Source of the DNA: Planctomycetaceae bacterium
Lineage (GTDB): Bacteria > Planctomycetota > Planctomycetia > Pirellulales > UBA1268
DNA: 64,000 nt
Assembly (NCBI GenBank): GCA_011523305.1
Contig: WTHB01000152.1
Location: 35,115-99,114 of the forward strand
Reading direction: 5' to 3'
Shown: in pieces, positions 18,088 through 26,674 of the stretch
Numbering within the stretch: position 1 is the stretch's first letter
Layout: every line of letters starts with the position of its first letter
Notes under the pieces: model-generated
Database searches by the model: none
The model's input: only the letters and a program-made list of their open reading frames with translations
Told to the model about the DNA's origin: nothing
Made by a program: the position numbers and the translations under genes

Positions 18088-19418
18088 GGCCGGAGGCCAA
18101 GCGACCGCACATTCCACAGGACGGCGGTGACAATGACGATGGCCACCGTCCCGGCCAGCTGCCAGGGATCGTGCAGGCACATCAGCACAGCAAAAATGAC
18201 TGTGGCCGCCACATAGACGGCACTGGCCAGTCGGATCGGCAGCGTGAGTGGCGGTCCTGCGGCCGCCGACACCAGCCGTGGCATCCACAGCGTGGCTACC
18301 GTGAGTGCTGAACAGAGCGAAAGCGTCACGCCAAGGCCTCCGAGCAGATCTCGAATCGTTGCCAGGTGGATGAGAACTAGCGCGATGCCTGTCTGCACCA
18401 GGACCGCCCGGCTGCGGCCTGATTGGCCCGCCAGCCACCGCGGCAGGATGCCGTCATCGGCCATCGCCACAACCACTCGGGAGCCGGCCATGGTCATGCC
18501 CGCTGCCGCCGACAGCGTCGAGAGCACGATTGCCAGCCGCAGCCACCAGGCAAACGTCGCACCGCCAAGGGCTGCCGCAGCCACCGCCGCCACTTCAGGC
18601 TGCCCTGCCAGGTCGGCTGCCGGAGCCGACCGCAACATGACATCATTCAGCAGTAGATAGATCAGGGTCACTGTCAGGGTGCCCAGCAGCACGGCCACCG
18701 GCACCGTTCGCCGGGGGGACCGAGCCTCTGAGGCGATATAGACCGCCTCATTGAAGCCGGCGTAACTGAACATGATCCACATCACAGTCATCGCGAAACT
18801 GCCGATCGACACCGTGCCGCTCTCAGAGACACCCGCACCGACAGCCGACTGGCTACCCAGAGCGGCATAGCCCCAGCCCACCAGCCCCACGATGGCCAGC
18901 ATCTTCACCACCACGACCGCCGTGTTGAGTCGAGCGGCAAGCCTGCCCGCCTCAAGATGCATGAGCCCACAGACAAGTACCGCCACAGTGGCAACCGTCT
19001 GGGACGGCAGCCAGGGTGGCAGGACTATCAGTGGCTGGGCATAGGCCTGGCAGGTTAGCGCTGCAAAGGCGATTGCTCCGCTAAAGCCAGCCGAGAGCGA
19101 GACCATGCCGGCCAGAAACCCAAAGAACGGATGGAGCGACCGCGAGAGGTAAAGATATTCCCCTCCTGACTGCGGCAGCCGAAAGGCGAGGACTGCATAG
19201 GCCAAAGCACCGCAGCAGGCAATCAGCCCACCGACGGCCCAGGCTGCCAGCACCGCAGTCGGTGAGCCGACCGCCTCAAGCGCGAACCCCGAAGTTGTGA
19301 ACACCCCCGAGCCAATCATGCCGGTCACCACCAACGCCAGCAGCGTCGGCAGCCCGTAGCCACTTCGAGGCACTACACGGTTCGCCATCGCCGGCTGCTC
19401 CACCATGCTGCGGGTCAC
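18078..19418 (-). CDS. APC-superfamily amino-acid permease
   Basis: About 446 residues with roughly twelve hydrophobic helices and no soluble domain. The first helix carries the APC substrate-binding signature GMIGSGVFTTSG. Other family features are GGEYLYLSRSLHPFFGF in helix 3 and the FSYAGFNEAVYIASEARSP segment in helix 6. It should take up or exchange amino acids across the inner membrane; the substrate cannot be told. The GTG at 19418 has GAGGTGAT upstream; ATGs at 19406 and 19388 are alternatives. It converges with the gcvP transcript, which makes an amino-acid link plausible but unproven. Confidence 0.92.
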   Translation of the reverse strand: MTRSMVEQPAMANRVVPRSGYGLPTLLALVVTGMIGSGVFTTSGFALEAVGSPTAVLAAWAVGGLIACCGALAYAVLAFRLPQSGGEYLYLSRSLHPFFGFLAGMVSLSAGFSGAIAFAALTCQAYAQPLIVLPPWLPSQTVATVAVLVCGLMHLEAGRLAARLNTAVVVVKMLAIVGLVGWGYAALGSQSAVGAGVSESGTVSIGSFAMTVMWIMFSYAGFNEAVYIASEARSPRRTVPVAVLLGTLTVTLIYLLLNDVMLRSAPAADLAGQPEVAAVAAAALGGATFAWWLRLAIVLSTLSAAAGMTMAGSRVVVAMADDGILPRWLAGQSGRSRAVLVQTGIALVLIHLATIRDLLGGLGVTLSLCSALTVATLWMPRLVSAAAGPPLTLPIRLASAVYVAATVIFAVLMCLHDPWQLAGTVAIVIVTAVLWNVRSLGLRPQS

Positions 19419-19656
19419 GGCATCACCTCGTGTTGAGGGAAGCGGAAACGCCTGCCGGAATCACCCCACCAGCCGACAGAAACCTCGAGACAAACGTCTT
19501 CACAAAAAGCATGGAGCTACTCTTCACGATCTTTAGGCAGCAGCACGTGCGGAACATAAGGTATCCTACCGACCATTCATTCCCGAAAAGCCGGAGCCTT
19601 TCGCAAAGAACGCACCGGCTGTTCCCTTGACCTTGGAACCCTGACGGAGGCATTCA

Positions 19657-20721
19657 ATGCAGCCAGCACCATCGCGAACACGGAGGGGAGCTCTTCTCGC
19701 ATTCCTCGCAGCGTTTCTTGTGGTAGCACATATTCCTGCCGCTCCCCCTGCCAATGCTGCTGCTTCTTCGACCAGACCCGTTGTGGGCCAGATTGAGCGG
19801 CTTGATCCACGCCTCGATGCCCTTGTGCCGGCAGATGCCACCATTGAGGTGCTGGCAATGGGTTTCGACTGGGCAGAGGGACCGGTCTGGACAGGTGCTG
19901 GCCAGGCTGGCCTACCTGCGGACTCATTGCTTTTCAGTGATGTCCCCCAGAACCAGATTCATCGCTGGCATGCCAAAGAAGGGCTCTCGGTGTTCATGGT
20001 GCCGTCAGGCTTTACCGGTCCGGCTACCTCAAGCCGAGAGCCTGGCAGTAATGGCCTGGCGATTGATCACCTCGGCCGCCTGCTCTGCTGCGAACATGGT
20101 GACAGGCGAGTCAGCGTCCTGACCATCGGTGGAGGCAAGCGTACCCTGGCTGACAACTGGCAGGGAAAACGGTTCAACAGCCCAAACGACCTCGTGGTGC
20201 ACTCATCGGGGGCCGTCTACTTCACGGACCCCGCATACGGGCTGCCAAAGGGTTTCAATGACCCCAGTCGAGAAATTGACTGCTGTGGCGTCTACCGCAT
20301 TCAGCCAACTGGTGTCGTTGATCTCCTCTGCGACAGCATGACCCGCCCGAACGGCATTGCGTTGTCACCCGACGAGAAGAAACTCTATGTCGCTCAATCG
20401 GACCCGGGAGAGCCTGTCTGGAAGGTTTTTGACGTTCAGCCTGACGGCACCCTGGCCCGTGGTGACGTCTTTTTTGATGCCGGGGAGTTAGCCAAGTCTC
20501 GATCAGGCATGCCAGATGGACTCACCGTTGACACCGCCGGCAATCTCTTTGCGACCGGTCCAGGAGGGGTGTTGATCATCGCTCCTGATGGCACCCACCT
20601 CGGGACGGTCCTCACGGGCTACAAAACCGCCAACTGCTGTTTTGGCGAAGATGGCAAGACGCTGTTTATCACCGCCGACAGCCTGCTCTGTCGGGTCCGC
20701 CTCACAACAGCCGGATGGTGA
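19657..20721 (+). CDS. Secreted SMP-30/gluconolactonase-family protein
   Basis: A 354-residue protein with a clear Sec signal peptide (ALLAFLAAFLVVAHIPAAPP, ending near ANAAA) and a six-bladed SMP-30/LRE-type beta-propeller. Typical segments are GFDWAEGPVW near the first metal ligand, NDLVVHSSGAVYFTDPAYG, RPNGIALSPDEKKLYVAQSD and MPDGLTVDTAGNLFATGPGG. Family members are metal-dependent sugar lactonases or related hydrolases. Export to the periplasm suggests a role in extracellular sugar oxidation, but the substrate is unknown. GGAGG lies six bases before the ATG, so the start is firm. The gene appears monocistronic. Confidence 0.93.
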   Translation: MQPAPSRTRRGALLAFLAAFLVVAHIPAAPPANAAASSTRPVVGQIERLDPRLDALVPADATIEVLAMGFDWAEGPVWTGAGQAGLPADSLLFSDVPQNQIHRWHAKEGLSVFMVPSGFTGPATSSREPGSNGLAIDHLGRLLCCEHGDRRVSVLTIGGGKRTLADNWQGKRFNSPNDLVVHSSGAVYFTDPAYGLPKGFNDPSREIDCCGVYRIQPTGVVDLLCDSMTRPNGIALSPDEKKLYVAQSDPGEPVWKVFDVQPDGTLARGDVFFDAGELAKSRSGMPDGLTVDTAGNLFATGPGGVLIIAPDGTHLGTVLTGYKTANCCFGEDGKTLFITADSLLCRVRLTTAGW

Positions 20722-20743
20722 GGCCACGAATTGTGCCTGCGTC

Positions 20744-21121
20744 CTAGTGGCCGGTCGGCCAGGCGAAGAGGCGAATTCGGTTTCCGTCTGGGTCAGCCGT
20801 TACCAGTTCACGGAAGCCCTCCGGATGGGTTTTGGGGGCGACCACGTCCGCTTGATAGCTCCGCAGCCGGTGATGAGCAGCGTCGAGATCGACCACCTCG
20901 AAACCGAGACTCCAGCGGCCACTGGCATCGCCGGCGGCCTCGCGGCTGAGGATGGCCACCCGGGTATCACCCGCCTCAAACAGGGCATAGCCGTCATCGA
21001 CCACCCGGACCAGCACCCGGAGCCCCAGGACGTTGCGGTACCAGTGAATCATCTCCGGCCACTGGGCCGTGCGAAGTTCCACGCTGAAGAGTGTCGGGCG
21101 GTGATGGATGGGCAGCGACAT
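20744..21121 (-). CDS. VOC (glyoxalase/bleomycin-resistance-like) family protein
   Basis: About 125 residues with a single vicinal-oxygen-chelate fold made of two beta-alpha-beta-beta-beta halves. Visible features are VELRTAQWPEMIHWYRNVLGLRV in the first half and FELVTADPDGNRIRLF-like sequence at the end (here RELVTADPDGNRIRLFAWP). The possible metal ligand Glu is replaced in the final strand by Arg/Leu, so a catalytic role cannot be assumed. The start is uncertain: ATG at 21121 is used; GTG at 21133 and TTG at 21148 are in frame, and none has a clear ribosome-binding site. It converges with the lactonase gene and diverges from lysS. Confidence 0.82.
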   Translation of the reverse strand: MSLPIHHRPTLFSVELRTAQWPEMIHWYRNVLGLRVLVRVVDDGYALFEAGDTRVAILSREAAGDASGRWSLGFEVVDLDAAHHRLRSYQADVVAPKTHPEGFRELVTADPDGNRIRLFAWPTGH

Positions 21122-21347
21122 AGATACGGTCACGGAAGCGGCGGCCAACTGCTAGCACACGGGGACCGGCCCGTGGGCTCAACAGCCGTTCTCTGGGTTG
21201 TACCGGGAAGCCCCCCTGCCGACCAGTAGCCCAGTTGCAGGCTTTCCAGACCCGGCTGCCCTTTCGAAAATCGGTAGAAAAGCCGACAATTCAGCCTTCC
21301 GGCTGTCCGCCACAATCACTCCTCGCTTCCCCCGACAGAATCGACCG

Positions 21348-22850
21348 ATGTCCCCCTCTTCCCCTGCCGCTCCCGATCAGCCCTCGGCCACCGCAGCCGC
21401 CCTCCTTCAGGCCCGCCGCGACAAATTGGCGAAACTTCAGGAGTTGGGGATCGACCCGTGGGGAAGTCGGTTTGATGATGCCCAGCCGGTTGCCACCGTG
21501 CGTGGGCAGGGCGACACCCTGGACCAAGCTGCCGACGACGGACCAACCGTCCGGGTGGCCGGCCGCATCATGCTGCTGCGGAATGCCGGCCGGCTTGTCT
21601 TTCTCGATCTGGTCGATCGCACCGGACGCATTCAGGTCATGATTGGCAAAAAGCAGGTTGGCCCCGAAACCTGGCCGGTTGTTGGCTGCCTTGATCTGGG
21701 TGACATCATCGGGGTCGAGGGGCGGCTCGGCTATTCCAACTCGGGCGAGATGACCATCTTTGCCAGCAGCGTCACCTTTCTGACCAAGTCACTGGAGACC
21801 CCACCCGACAAGTACCACGGGCTTGTTGATACTGAACTGCGACAGCGGATGCGGTACCTCGATCTGATCCATGGTGAAGGGGTCCGTGACCGGTTCGTGG
21901 CCCGCAGTCGCATCATTGAGGCAATCCGCCGCGTCCTTGCCGACCGGGGCTACCTTGAGGTCGAAGGCCCAACGCTCCAGGAGACGGCCGGTGGAGCAGC
22001 AGCCCGCCCCTTCCACACGCATCACAACGCCCTTGACATTCCGCTGGTGCTGCGGATTGCCCTCGAGTTGCACCTCAAGCGACTCTTGGTCGGCGGCATG
22101 GAGCGGGTCTTTGAACTCGGTCGGGTCTACCGCAACGAAGGCATCAGCCCGCGGCACAACCCCGAGTTCACCATGCTGGAAGCCTACGAGGCCTTCGGCG
22201 ACTACGAGACCATGATGGACCTGACTGAGGCCATTCTGGTCGCAGCAGCAGCGGCGGCCGAGACCCCGGAGACGTTTTCGTGGATGGGACACGAGGTGAG
22301 CCTGAAGCCCCCCTTCCCCCGGAAACGCTATGACGATCTGCTCGCCGAGGTGACCGGCTGCGACCCGGCCGATCCCGCCAGCATCGCTACTGCCGCTGCT
22401 CAGCACGCGATTGAAACCACCGGCCGGCATCCCGATGTCATCAAGAGCGAACTCTTTGAGGCAACGGTCGAAAAGACCCTGGCCGGGCCGATCTTTGTGA
22501 TCGACTATCCCGCCTCGGTCTGCCCACTCACCAAGCGGAAAGCTGATCTGCCGCAGATTGCCGAGCGGTTCGAACTCTACGTGGCTGGCATGGAGCTGGC
22601 CAACGCCTACACCGAGTTGAACGACCCCGACCTCCAAGAAGAGCTCTTCCGGACGCAACTGGCCGGCCTGGCTGATGATGAATCAATGGCCCGGATGGAC
22701 ACCGACTTCATCCGTGCCCTCCGACATGGCATGCCTCCTGCCGGCGGCCTCGGGATCGGCATCGACCGGCTGGTGATGTTCCTGACGCAGGCCAGTTCCA
22801 TCCGCGACGTCATCCTGTTTCCGATCCATCGCCCCCACAGTGGCGGCTGA
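21348..22850 (+). CDS. lysS: Lysyl-tRNA synthetase, class II
   Basis: A 500-residue enzyme charging tRNA-Lys. The N-terminal OB-fold anticodon-binding domain (about 45-140) is followed by the class II catalytic domain. Motif 2 is in FELGRVYRNEGISPRHNPEF and motif 3 is GLGIGIDRLVMFLTQASSIR. The ATG at 21348 gives the expected length and a short Pro/Ala-rich leader. An in-frame start 50 codons earlier is ignored because it adds an unrelated Arg-rich stretch. It is followed after 12 bp by the Lol-like permease, so the three genes 21348-25251 are probably an operon. Confidence 0.97.
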   Translation: MSPSSPAAPDQPSATAAALLQARRDKLAKLQELGIDPWGSRFDDAQPVATVRGQGDTLDQAADDGPTVRVAGRIMLLRNAGRLVFLDLVDRTGRIQVMIGKKQVGPETWPVVGCLDLGDIIGVEGRLGYSNSGEMTIFASSVTFLTKSLETPPDKYHGLVDTELRQRMRYLDLIHGEGVRDRFVARSRIIEAIRRVLADRGYLEVEGPTLQETAGGAAARPFHTHHNALDIPLVLRIALELHLKRLLVGGMERVFELGRVYRNEGISPRHNPEFTMLEAYEAFGDYETMMDLTEAILVAAAAAAETPETFSWMGHEVSLKPPFPRKRYDDLLAEVTGCDPADPASIATAAAQHAIETTGRHPDVIKSELFEATVEKTLAGPIFVIDYPASVCPLTKRKADLPQIAERFELYVAGMELANAYTELNDPDLQEELFRTQLAGLADDESMARMDTDFIRALRHGMPPAGGLGIGIDRLVMFLTQASSIRDVILFPIHRPHSGG

Positions 22851-22862
22851 CGCCCCACCGCC

Positions 22863-24509
22863 ATGTACAAACTCCTCCTCTGCTGGCGGTATCTCCGCAC
22901 CCGCTGGATCGCCCTGGCCAGCGTCATCAGCGTGACGCTCGGCGTGGCGACGATGATCGTCGTCAATGCCGTGATGGCAGGCTTCTCCAACGAGATGCAG
23001 ACGCGGATTCATGGCATTCTTTCCGACCTCGTCTTTGAGAGCCACTCACTGTCAGGCTTTCAGGACCCGGTCTGGCACATGGAAGAGATTGAACGGGCCG
23101 CCGGCGACCAGATCGAGGGCATGACCCCGACGGTGGCCGTGCCGGCGATGTTCAGCTTTCAGGTCCGCGGTCAGTGGGTCACCCGGCAGGTGATGTTCAT
23201 AGGCATCGATCCGGCCACCCACGCCCAGGTGAGCGACTTTGGCCAGTACCTCCAGCACCCAGCCAATCGCGAGCAGCTGTCGTTCGATCTGCGGGAGGGC
23301 GGCTACGACACGACCGACAGCCAAAGCCCGACCGAGCAGCCGACGCGACCCGCTCTTGAGCATGCTGGCTGGCCGCATCGACGGATGCGGGTTGAGCGGG
23401 AGCGACTCTGGAAAGAGCGACAGGCAGCGCAGGTCGATGCCGGCCCCAGTCGATCGGTCAACCAACAAGTCGATGCCGTGCTGGCTGCAACCACGCCACC
23501 GCCGCAGGATGCGTCGCCACCACCTTCTGCTGAACCGGCTGCGGCCGGTGAAACGGTCGCCGGCGATGGTGAGCCCCCAGCCACCACGCCTCGGCAGAAT
23601 CCGTTTCAGGCGGCCCGGCCCGAACAGGGGCATGTCATGGATCCAGCGAAGGAGCAGTTCACCGGCATTGTGCCAGGCATCGGGCTGGCCAGCTTTCGGA
23701 CCCGGGACGGAATCGATCAGTTCCTCACGTTACCGGGGGATGACGTGAAGATCACCTTTCCAACCGCCGGCACACCGCCCAAGGCCGTCAGCGACACCTT
23801 CACGATCGTTGACTTCTACGAAAGCAAGATGAGCGAGTATGACTCGAATTTTGTCTTCGTGCCGATCGATGCCCTCCAGCGGATGCGGGGCATGATCGAT
23901 CCGCAGACCGGCATTCCAAGCGTCAACTCCATCCAGATCAAACTCAAGCCGGGGGCTGATCTGGCCGCCGTCCGCGATCAACTCCGGAAGGTCTTCCCGG
24001 CTGATCTCTATGCTATCGCCAGCTGGCGGGATAAGCAGGGACCGCTGCTCTCGGCAGTCGACATGGAGATGGCGGTGCTCAACATCTTGCTGTTTCTGAT
24101 CATCGCCGTGGCCGGCTTCGGCATTCTTGCAATCTTCTTCATGATCGTTGTGGAGAAGACCCGCGACATCGGCATCCTCAAGGCACTCGGCGCCACGTCC
24201 GCAGGCATCGCCGGCATCTTTCTCGGCTACGGCCTGTTCCTCGGGCTGGTGGGTGCCGGCGCCGGGCTGGCCCTCGGCCTGGGCATCACCTGGAACATCA
24301 ACCAGATCCGCCAGGCTGTCGAATGGTGCACCGGAGCCCGGGTCTTTGATCCATCGATCTACTACTTTTTCCAGATTCCAACGATCGTTGACCCGGTGAC
24401 CATCGGCTGGATCATCGTCGGTGCCGTGGCAATCGCCATCGGATCGAGTGTGCTCCCGGCGGTACGGGCGGCTCGGCTTCATGCGGTGGAGGCCCTGCGG
24501 CATGAGTAA
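22863..24509 (+). CDS. ABC transporter permease, LolC/LolE-FtsX type
   Basis: A 548-residue inner-membrane protein beginning with the LolC/E-type helix and start motif (RYLRTRWIALASVISVTLGV, then ATMIVVNAVMAGFS). Three C-terminal FtsX helices follow, with FFMIVVEKTRDIGILKALGA as coupling segment. The periplasmic domain carries an insert of roughly 110 residues, rich in Pro, Ala and Gln (about 155-265), not usual for LolC/E. It probably pairs with the ATPase encoded next to release lipoproteins or lipids from the inner membrane. The substrate is inferred from family only. It ends EALRHE, as does the MacB-like permease at the left edge. Confidence 0.9.
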   Translation: MYKLLLCWRYLRTRWIALASVISVTLGVATMIVVNAVMAGFSNEMQTRIHGILSDLVFESHSLSGFQDPVWHMEEIERAAGDQIEGMTPTVAVPAMFSFQVRGQWVTRQVMFIGIDPATHAQVSDFGQYLQHPANREQLSFDLREGGYDTTDSQSPTEQPTRPALEHAGWPHRRMRVERERLWKERQAAQVDAGPSRSVNQQVDAVLAATTPPPQDASPPPSAEPAAAGETVAGDGEPPATTPRQNPFQAARPEQGHVMDPAKEQFTGIVPGIGLASFRTRDGIDQFLTLPGDDVKITFPTAGTPPKAVSDTFTIVDFYESKMSEYDSNFVFVPIDALQRMRGMIDPQTGIPSVNSIQIKLKPGADLAAVRDQLRKVFPADLYAIASWRDKQGPLLSAVDMEMAVLNILLFLIIAVAGFGILAIFFMIVVEKTRDIGILKALGATSAGIAGIFLGYGLFLGLVGAGAGLALGLGITWNINQIRQAVEWCTGARVFDPSIYYFFQIPTIVDPVTIGWIIVGAVAIAIGSSVLPAVRAARLHAVEALRHE

Positions 24510-25251
24510 CCTATCCGGCAGCCCACGAAACCCGGCCATGCTTGAGACCCGGCAGATCCGCAAGCGGTATCGCTCCGGCAACACCATGCTGGAGGTCCTG
24601 CGAGGCGTTGACTTTCGGCTCGACCCGGGCGGGTTCGTGGCCGTCGTCGGCCAGAGTGGCTCGGGCAAGAGCACGCTCTTGCACCTGATGGGCCTGCTCG
24701 ACGCCCCCGATGCCGGAGAGGTTTGGCTGGACGGCCAGCGAATCGACAGCCTACCGGCCCGTGAGCGGGATCGACTTCGCAACACCGCCATCGGCATGGT
24801 CTTCCAGGCTTACCATCTGCTGCCCGAGTTGACCGCCCTGGAAAATGTGCTCACCCCGCTGCTGATTCGGCATGGCTTCTCGGACTGGTTCCGGCGGCGA
24901 CGGGCAGCCCGGCAGGAAGCCGAAGAACTGCTCGACCGGTTCGGCCTGAGCGGACGGCTCCAGCACCGCCCCCGCCAGCTGTCAGGGGGTGAGATGCAGC
25001 GGGTGGCGATCGCCCGGGCCCTGATCACCCATCCCCGGGTGCTGCTCGCCGACGAACCCACCGGCAACCTCGATGAAGAAAGTGGCGCCGGCATCATCGA
25101 CGCCCTCTCTGAGTTGAACCGCGAGAAAGGGCTTTCTATAGTGCTCGTCACGCATGATGCCGACATAGCCAGTCAGGCCCGCAGCATCGTGCGGCTCACC
25201 GCCGGCAAGGTCGAGACGGTGGCGACTGACCCAGCCGGCTCGGCCGCCTGA
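24502..25251 (+). CDS. ABC transporter ATP-binding protein, LolD-like
   Basis: About 249 residues. Walker A is GQSGSGKST, the signature is LSGGEMQR, Walker B is VLLADEPTGNLD and the switch His is in LVTHD. This is the LolD/MacB subgroup. The ATG at 24502 overlaps the permease end by 8 bp and has GGAGG nine bases upstream; an ATG at 24538 is an alternative. It energises the adjacent LolC/E-like permease. A second permease partner and a LolA homologue are not in the window, so the complex may be homodimeric in its permease. Confidence 0.94.
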   Translation: MSNLSGSPRNPAMLETRQIRKRYRSGNTMLEVLRGVDFRLDPGGFVAVVGQSGSGKSTLLHLMGLLDAPDAGEVWLDGQRIDSLPARERDRLRNTAIGMVFQAYHLLPELTALENVLTPLLIRHGFSDWFRRRRAARQEAEELLDRFGLSGRLQHRPRQLSGGEMQRVAIARALITHPRVLLADEPTGNLDEESGAGIIDALSELNREKGLSIVLVTHDADIASQARSIVRLTAGKVETVATDPAGSAA

Positions 25252-25313
25252 GACCCCACTCGACTGTTCTGCCCGTTCCATCACGCCCGCACCGCTCGTA
25301 GGACATCTGCCCC

Positions 25314-26171
25314 ATGGCCCGCACCATCTTCATGAACGACCGGCTCGTCCCCGAGGAAGAGGCCCGGGTGAGCGTCTTCGACCATGGCCTTCTTTACGGC
25401 GATGGTGTCTTTGAGGGGCTGCGGAGTTATTCCGGCCACGTCTTCCGACTGGATGCTCACCTCGACCGGCTCTGGGACAGTGCCCGGGCGATCTGCCTCG
25501 AGATCCCGCTGACGAAAGAGGCCATGGCGCAGGCTGTCATCGACACGCTGGCTGCCAACAGCCTGACGGATGGCTACATCCGTCTGATTGTCACCCGCGG
25601 CGGCGGCACGCTCGGTCTTGACCCGAATCGCTGCAGCAACCCGCAGGTGATCATCATTGCCGACACGATCAGCCTCTACCCACGAGAGTTCTATGAGCAG
25701 GGGCTCCGCATTGTCACCGCTGCCACCCAGCGGATTCAGTCGGCAGCCCTCTCGCCGCGGATCAAGTCGCTGAACTACCTCAACAACATCATGGCCAAAC
25801 TCGAGGGGTTGCAGGCCAGCTGCGTGGAAGCCCTGATGCTCAACCACAAGGGCGAGGTCGCAGAATGCACCGGCGACAATATCTTCGTGGTCCGGTCCGG
25901 TCGCCTGCTGACGCCGCCACCAGACGCCGGCATCCTCGAAGGCATCACTCGCAACGCTGTCATGGAACTGGCGGAGACGGACGGCATTGACTGCCGTGAG
26001 GCAACACTGACGCGGCATGATCTCTACACCGCAGACGAATGCTTCCTGACTGGCACCGCTGCCGAAGTCATTCCCGTGGTTGAGATCGACGGCCGGACGA
26101 TTGGCCACGGCAACCCCGGACCAATCACCCGCAGGCTGACCGACGCCTTCCATGCCCTTGTCCGGGCCTAG
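25314..26171 (+). CDS. ilvE: Branched-chain amino-acid aminotransferase (class IV)
   Basis: A 285-residue PLP enzyme of fold type IV. The N-terminal VFDHGLLYGDGVFEGLR, the PLP Lys151 in SPRIKSLNYLNN and the ECTGDNIFVV segment are diagnostic. It transfers the amino group between glutamate and the keto acids of Leu, Ile and Val. D-amino-acid transaminase and aminodeoxychorismate lyase share the fold, but SPRIKSLNYL-NN with GTAAEV near the C-terminus favours IlvE. AGGA lies about ten bases before the ATG. It stands 62 bp after the ABC operon and converges with spoVG. Confidence 0.92.
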   Translation: MARTIFMNDRLVPEEEARVSVFDHGLLYGDGVFEGLRSYSGHVFRLDAHLDRLWDSARAICLEIPLTKEAMAQAVIDTLAANSLTDGYIRLIVTRGGGTLGLDPNRCSNPQVIIIADTISLYPREFYEQGLRIVTAATQRIQSAALSPRIKSLNYLNNIMAKLEGLQASCVEALMLNHKGEVAECTGDNIFVVRSGRLLTPPPDAGILEGITRNAVMELAETDGIDCREATLTRHDLYTADECFLTGTAAEVIPVVEIDGRTIGHGNPGPITRRLTDAFHALVRA

Positions 26172-26191
26172 TCTCGCGACGCAGCAGGTTG

Positions 26192-26611
26192 CTACTCGTC
26201 GCCAAGGCCTTCGTACCGGGAGGTGTAGCCCGGTTCCTGGGCCCGGACCAGTTCGGCGTCATACTCGGTCATGACCCGCTGCTGGATCATCTCACGACAA
26301 CTCGCATTGATCGGGTGGGCAATATCGGCATAGAGCCGGACGCGGCCGTCACCATCCCGTGGTAGGGCTTTGTCACGGAGTTTTTCACCGCATTGATTGC
26401 AGAACGAAGCCTTGAGGGGGTTCTTGCAGCCGCACTTCCGACAGTGGCCACAGAGTTTGCGGCTGGGCATGGCGACAAAGGGGCCGCTGGTGCCACCGAT
26501 CAATTTCAGATCGCGGATGACAAACCAGCCGTCGATCGTGATTGAACAAAAGGCAAGCAACCGCTCGGTGGCGTTGTCGATGAGTTTGATCCGAACTTCG
26601 GTGATCTCCAT
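26192..26611 (-). CDS. spoVG: SpoVG-family protein with inserted zinc ribbon
   Basis: A 139-residue SpoVG homologue. The N-terminal half ([35 protein letters not shown]) and the C-terminal segment ([15 protein letters not shown]) match SpoVG. Between them, residues 54-80 form a zinc-ribbon-like insert with Cys54, 57, 60, 62, 71 and 74. Bacillus SpoVG (about 97 residues) has no such insert. SpoVG proteins bind nucleic acids and regulate gene expression; this organism need not sporulate. The ATG at 26611 has GGAG about nine bases upstream. ispE lies 63 bp upstream, the same order as in Firmicutes (ispE ... spoVG). Confidence 0.92.
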   Translation of the reverse strand: MEITEVRIKLIDNATERLLAFCSITIDGWFVIRDLKLIGGTSGPFVAMPSRKLCGHCRKCGCKNPLKASFCNQCGEKLRDKALPRDGDGRVRLYADIAHPINASCREMIQQRVMTEYDAELVRAQEPGYTSRYEGLGDE

Positions 26612-26674
26612 CCCGGCCCCCTCCCCGTCACCACGGCAGCGATCTCCCCAGATCACTCGCCGCGGGTCCATTCG

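Noticed and set aside
19430-19630. Possible 66-residue plus-strand peptide before the lactonase gene.
   Set aside because: TTG start without ribosome-binding site and no recognisable pattern; probably the leader region of the lactonase gene.
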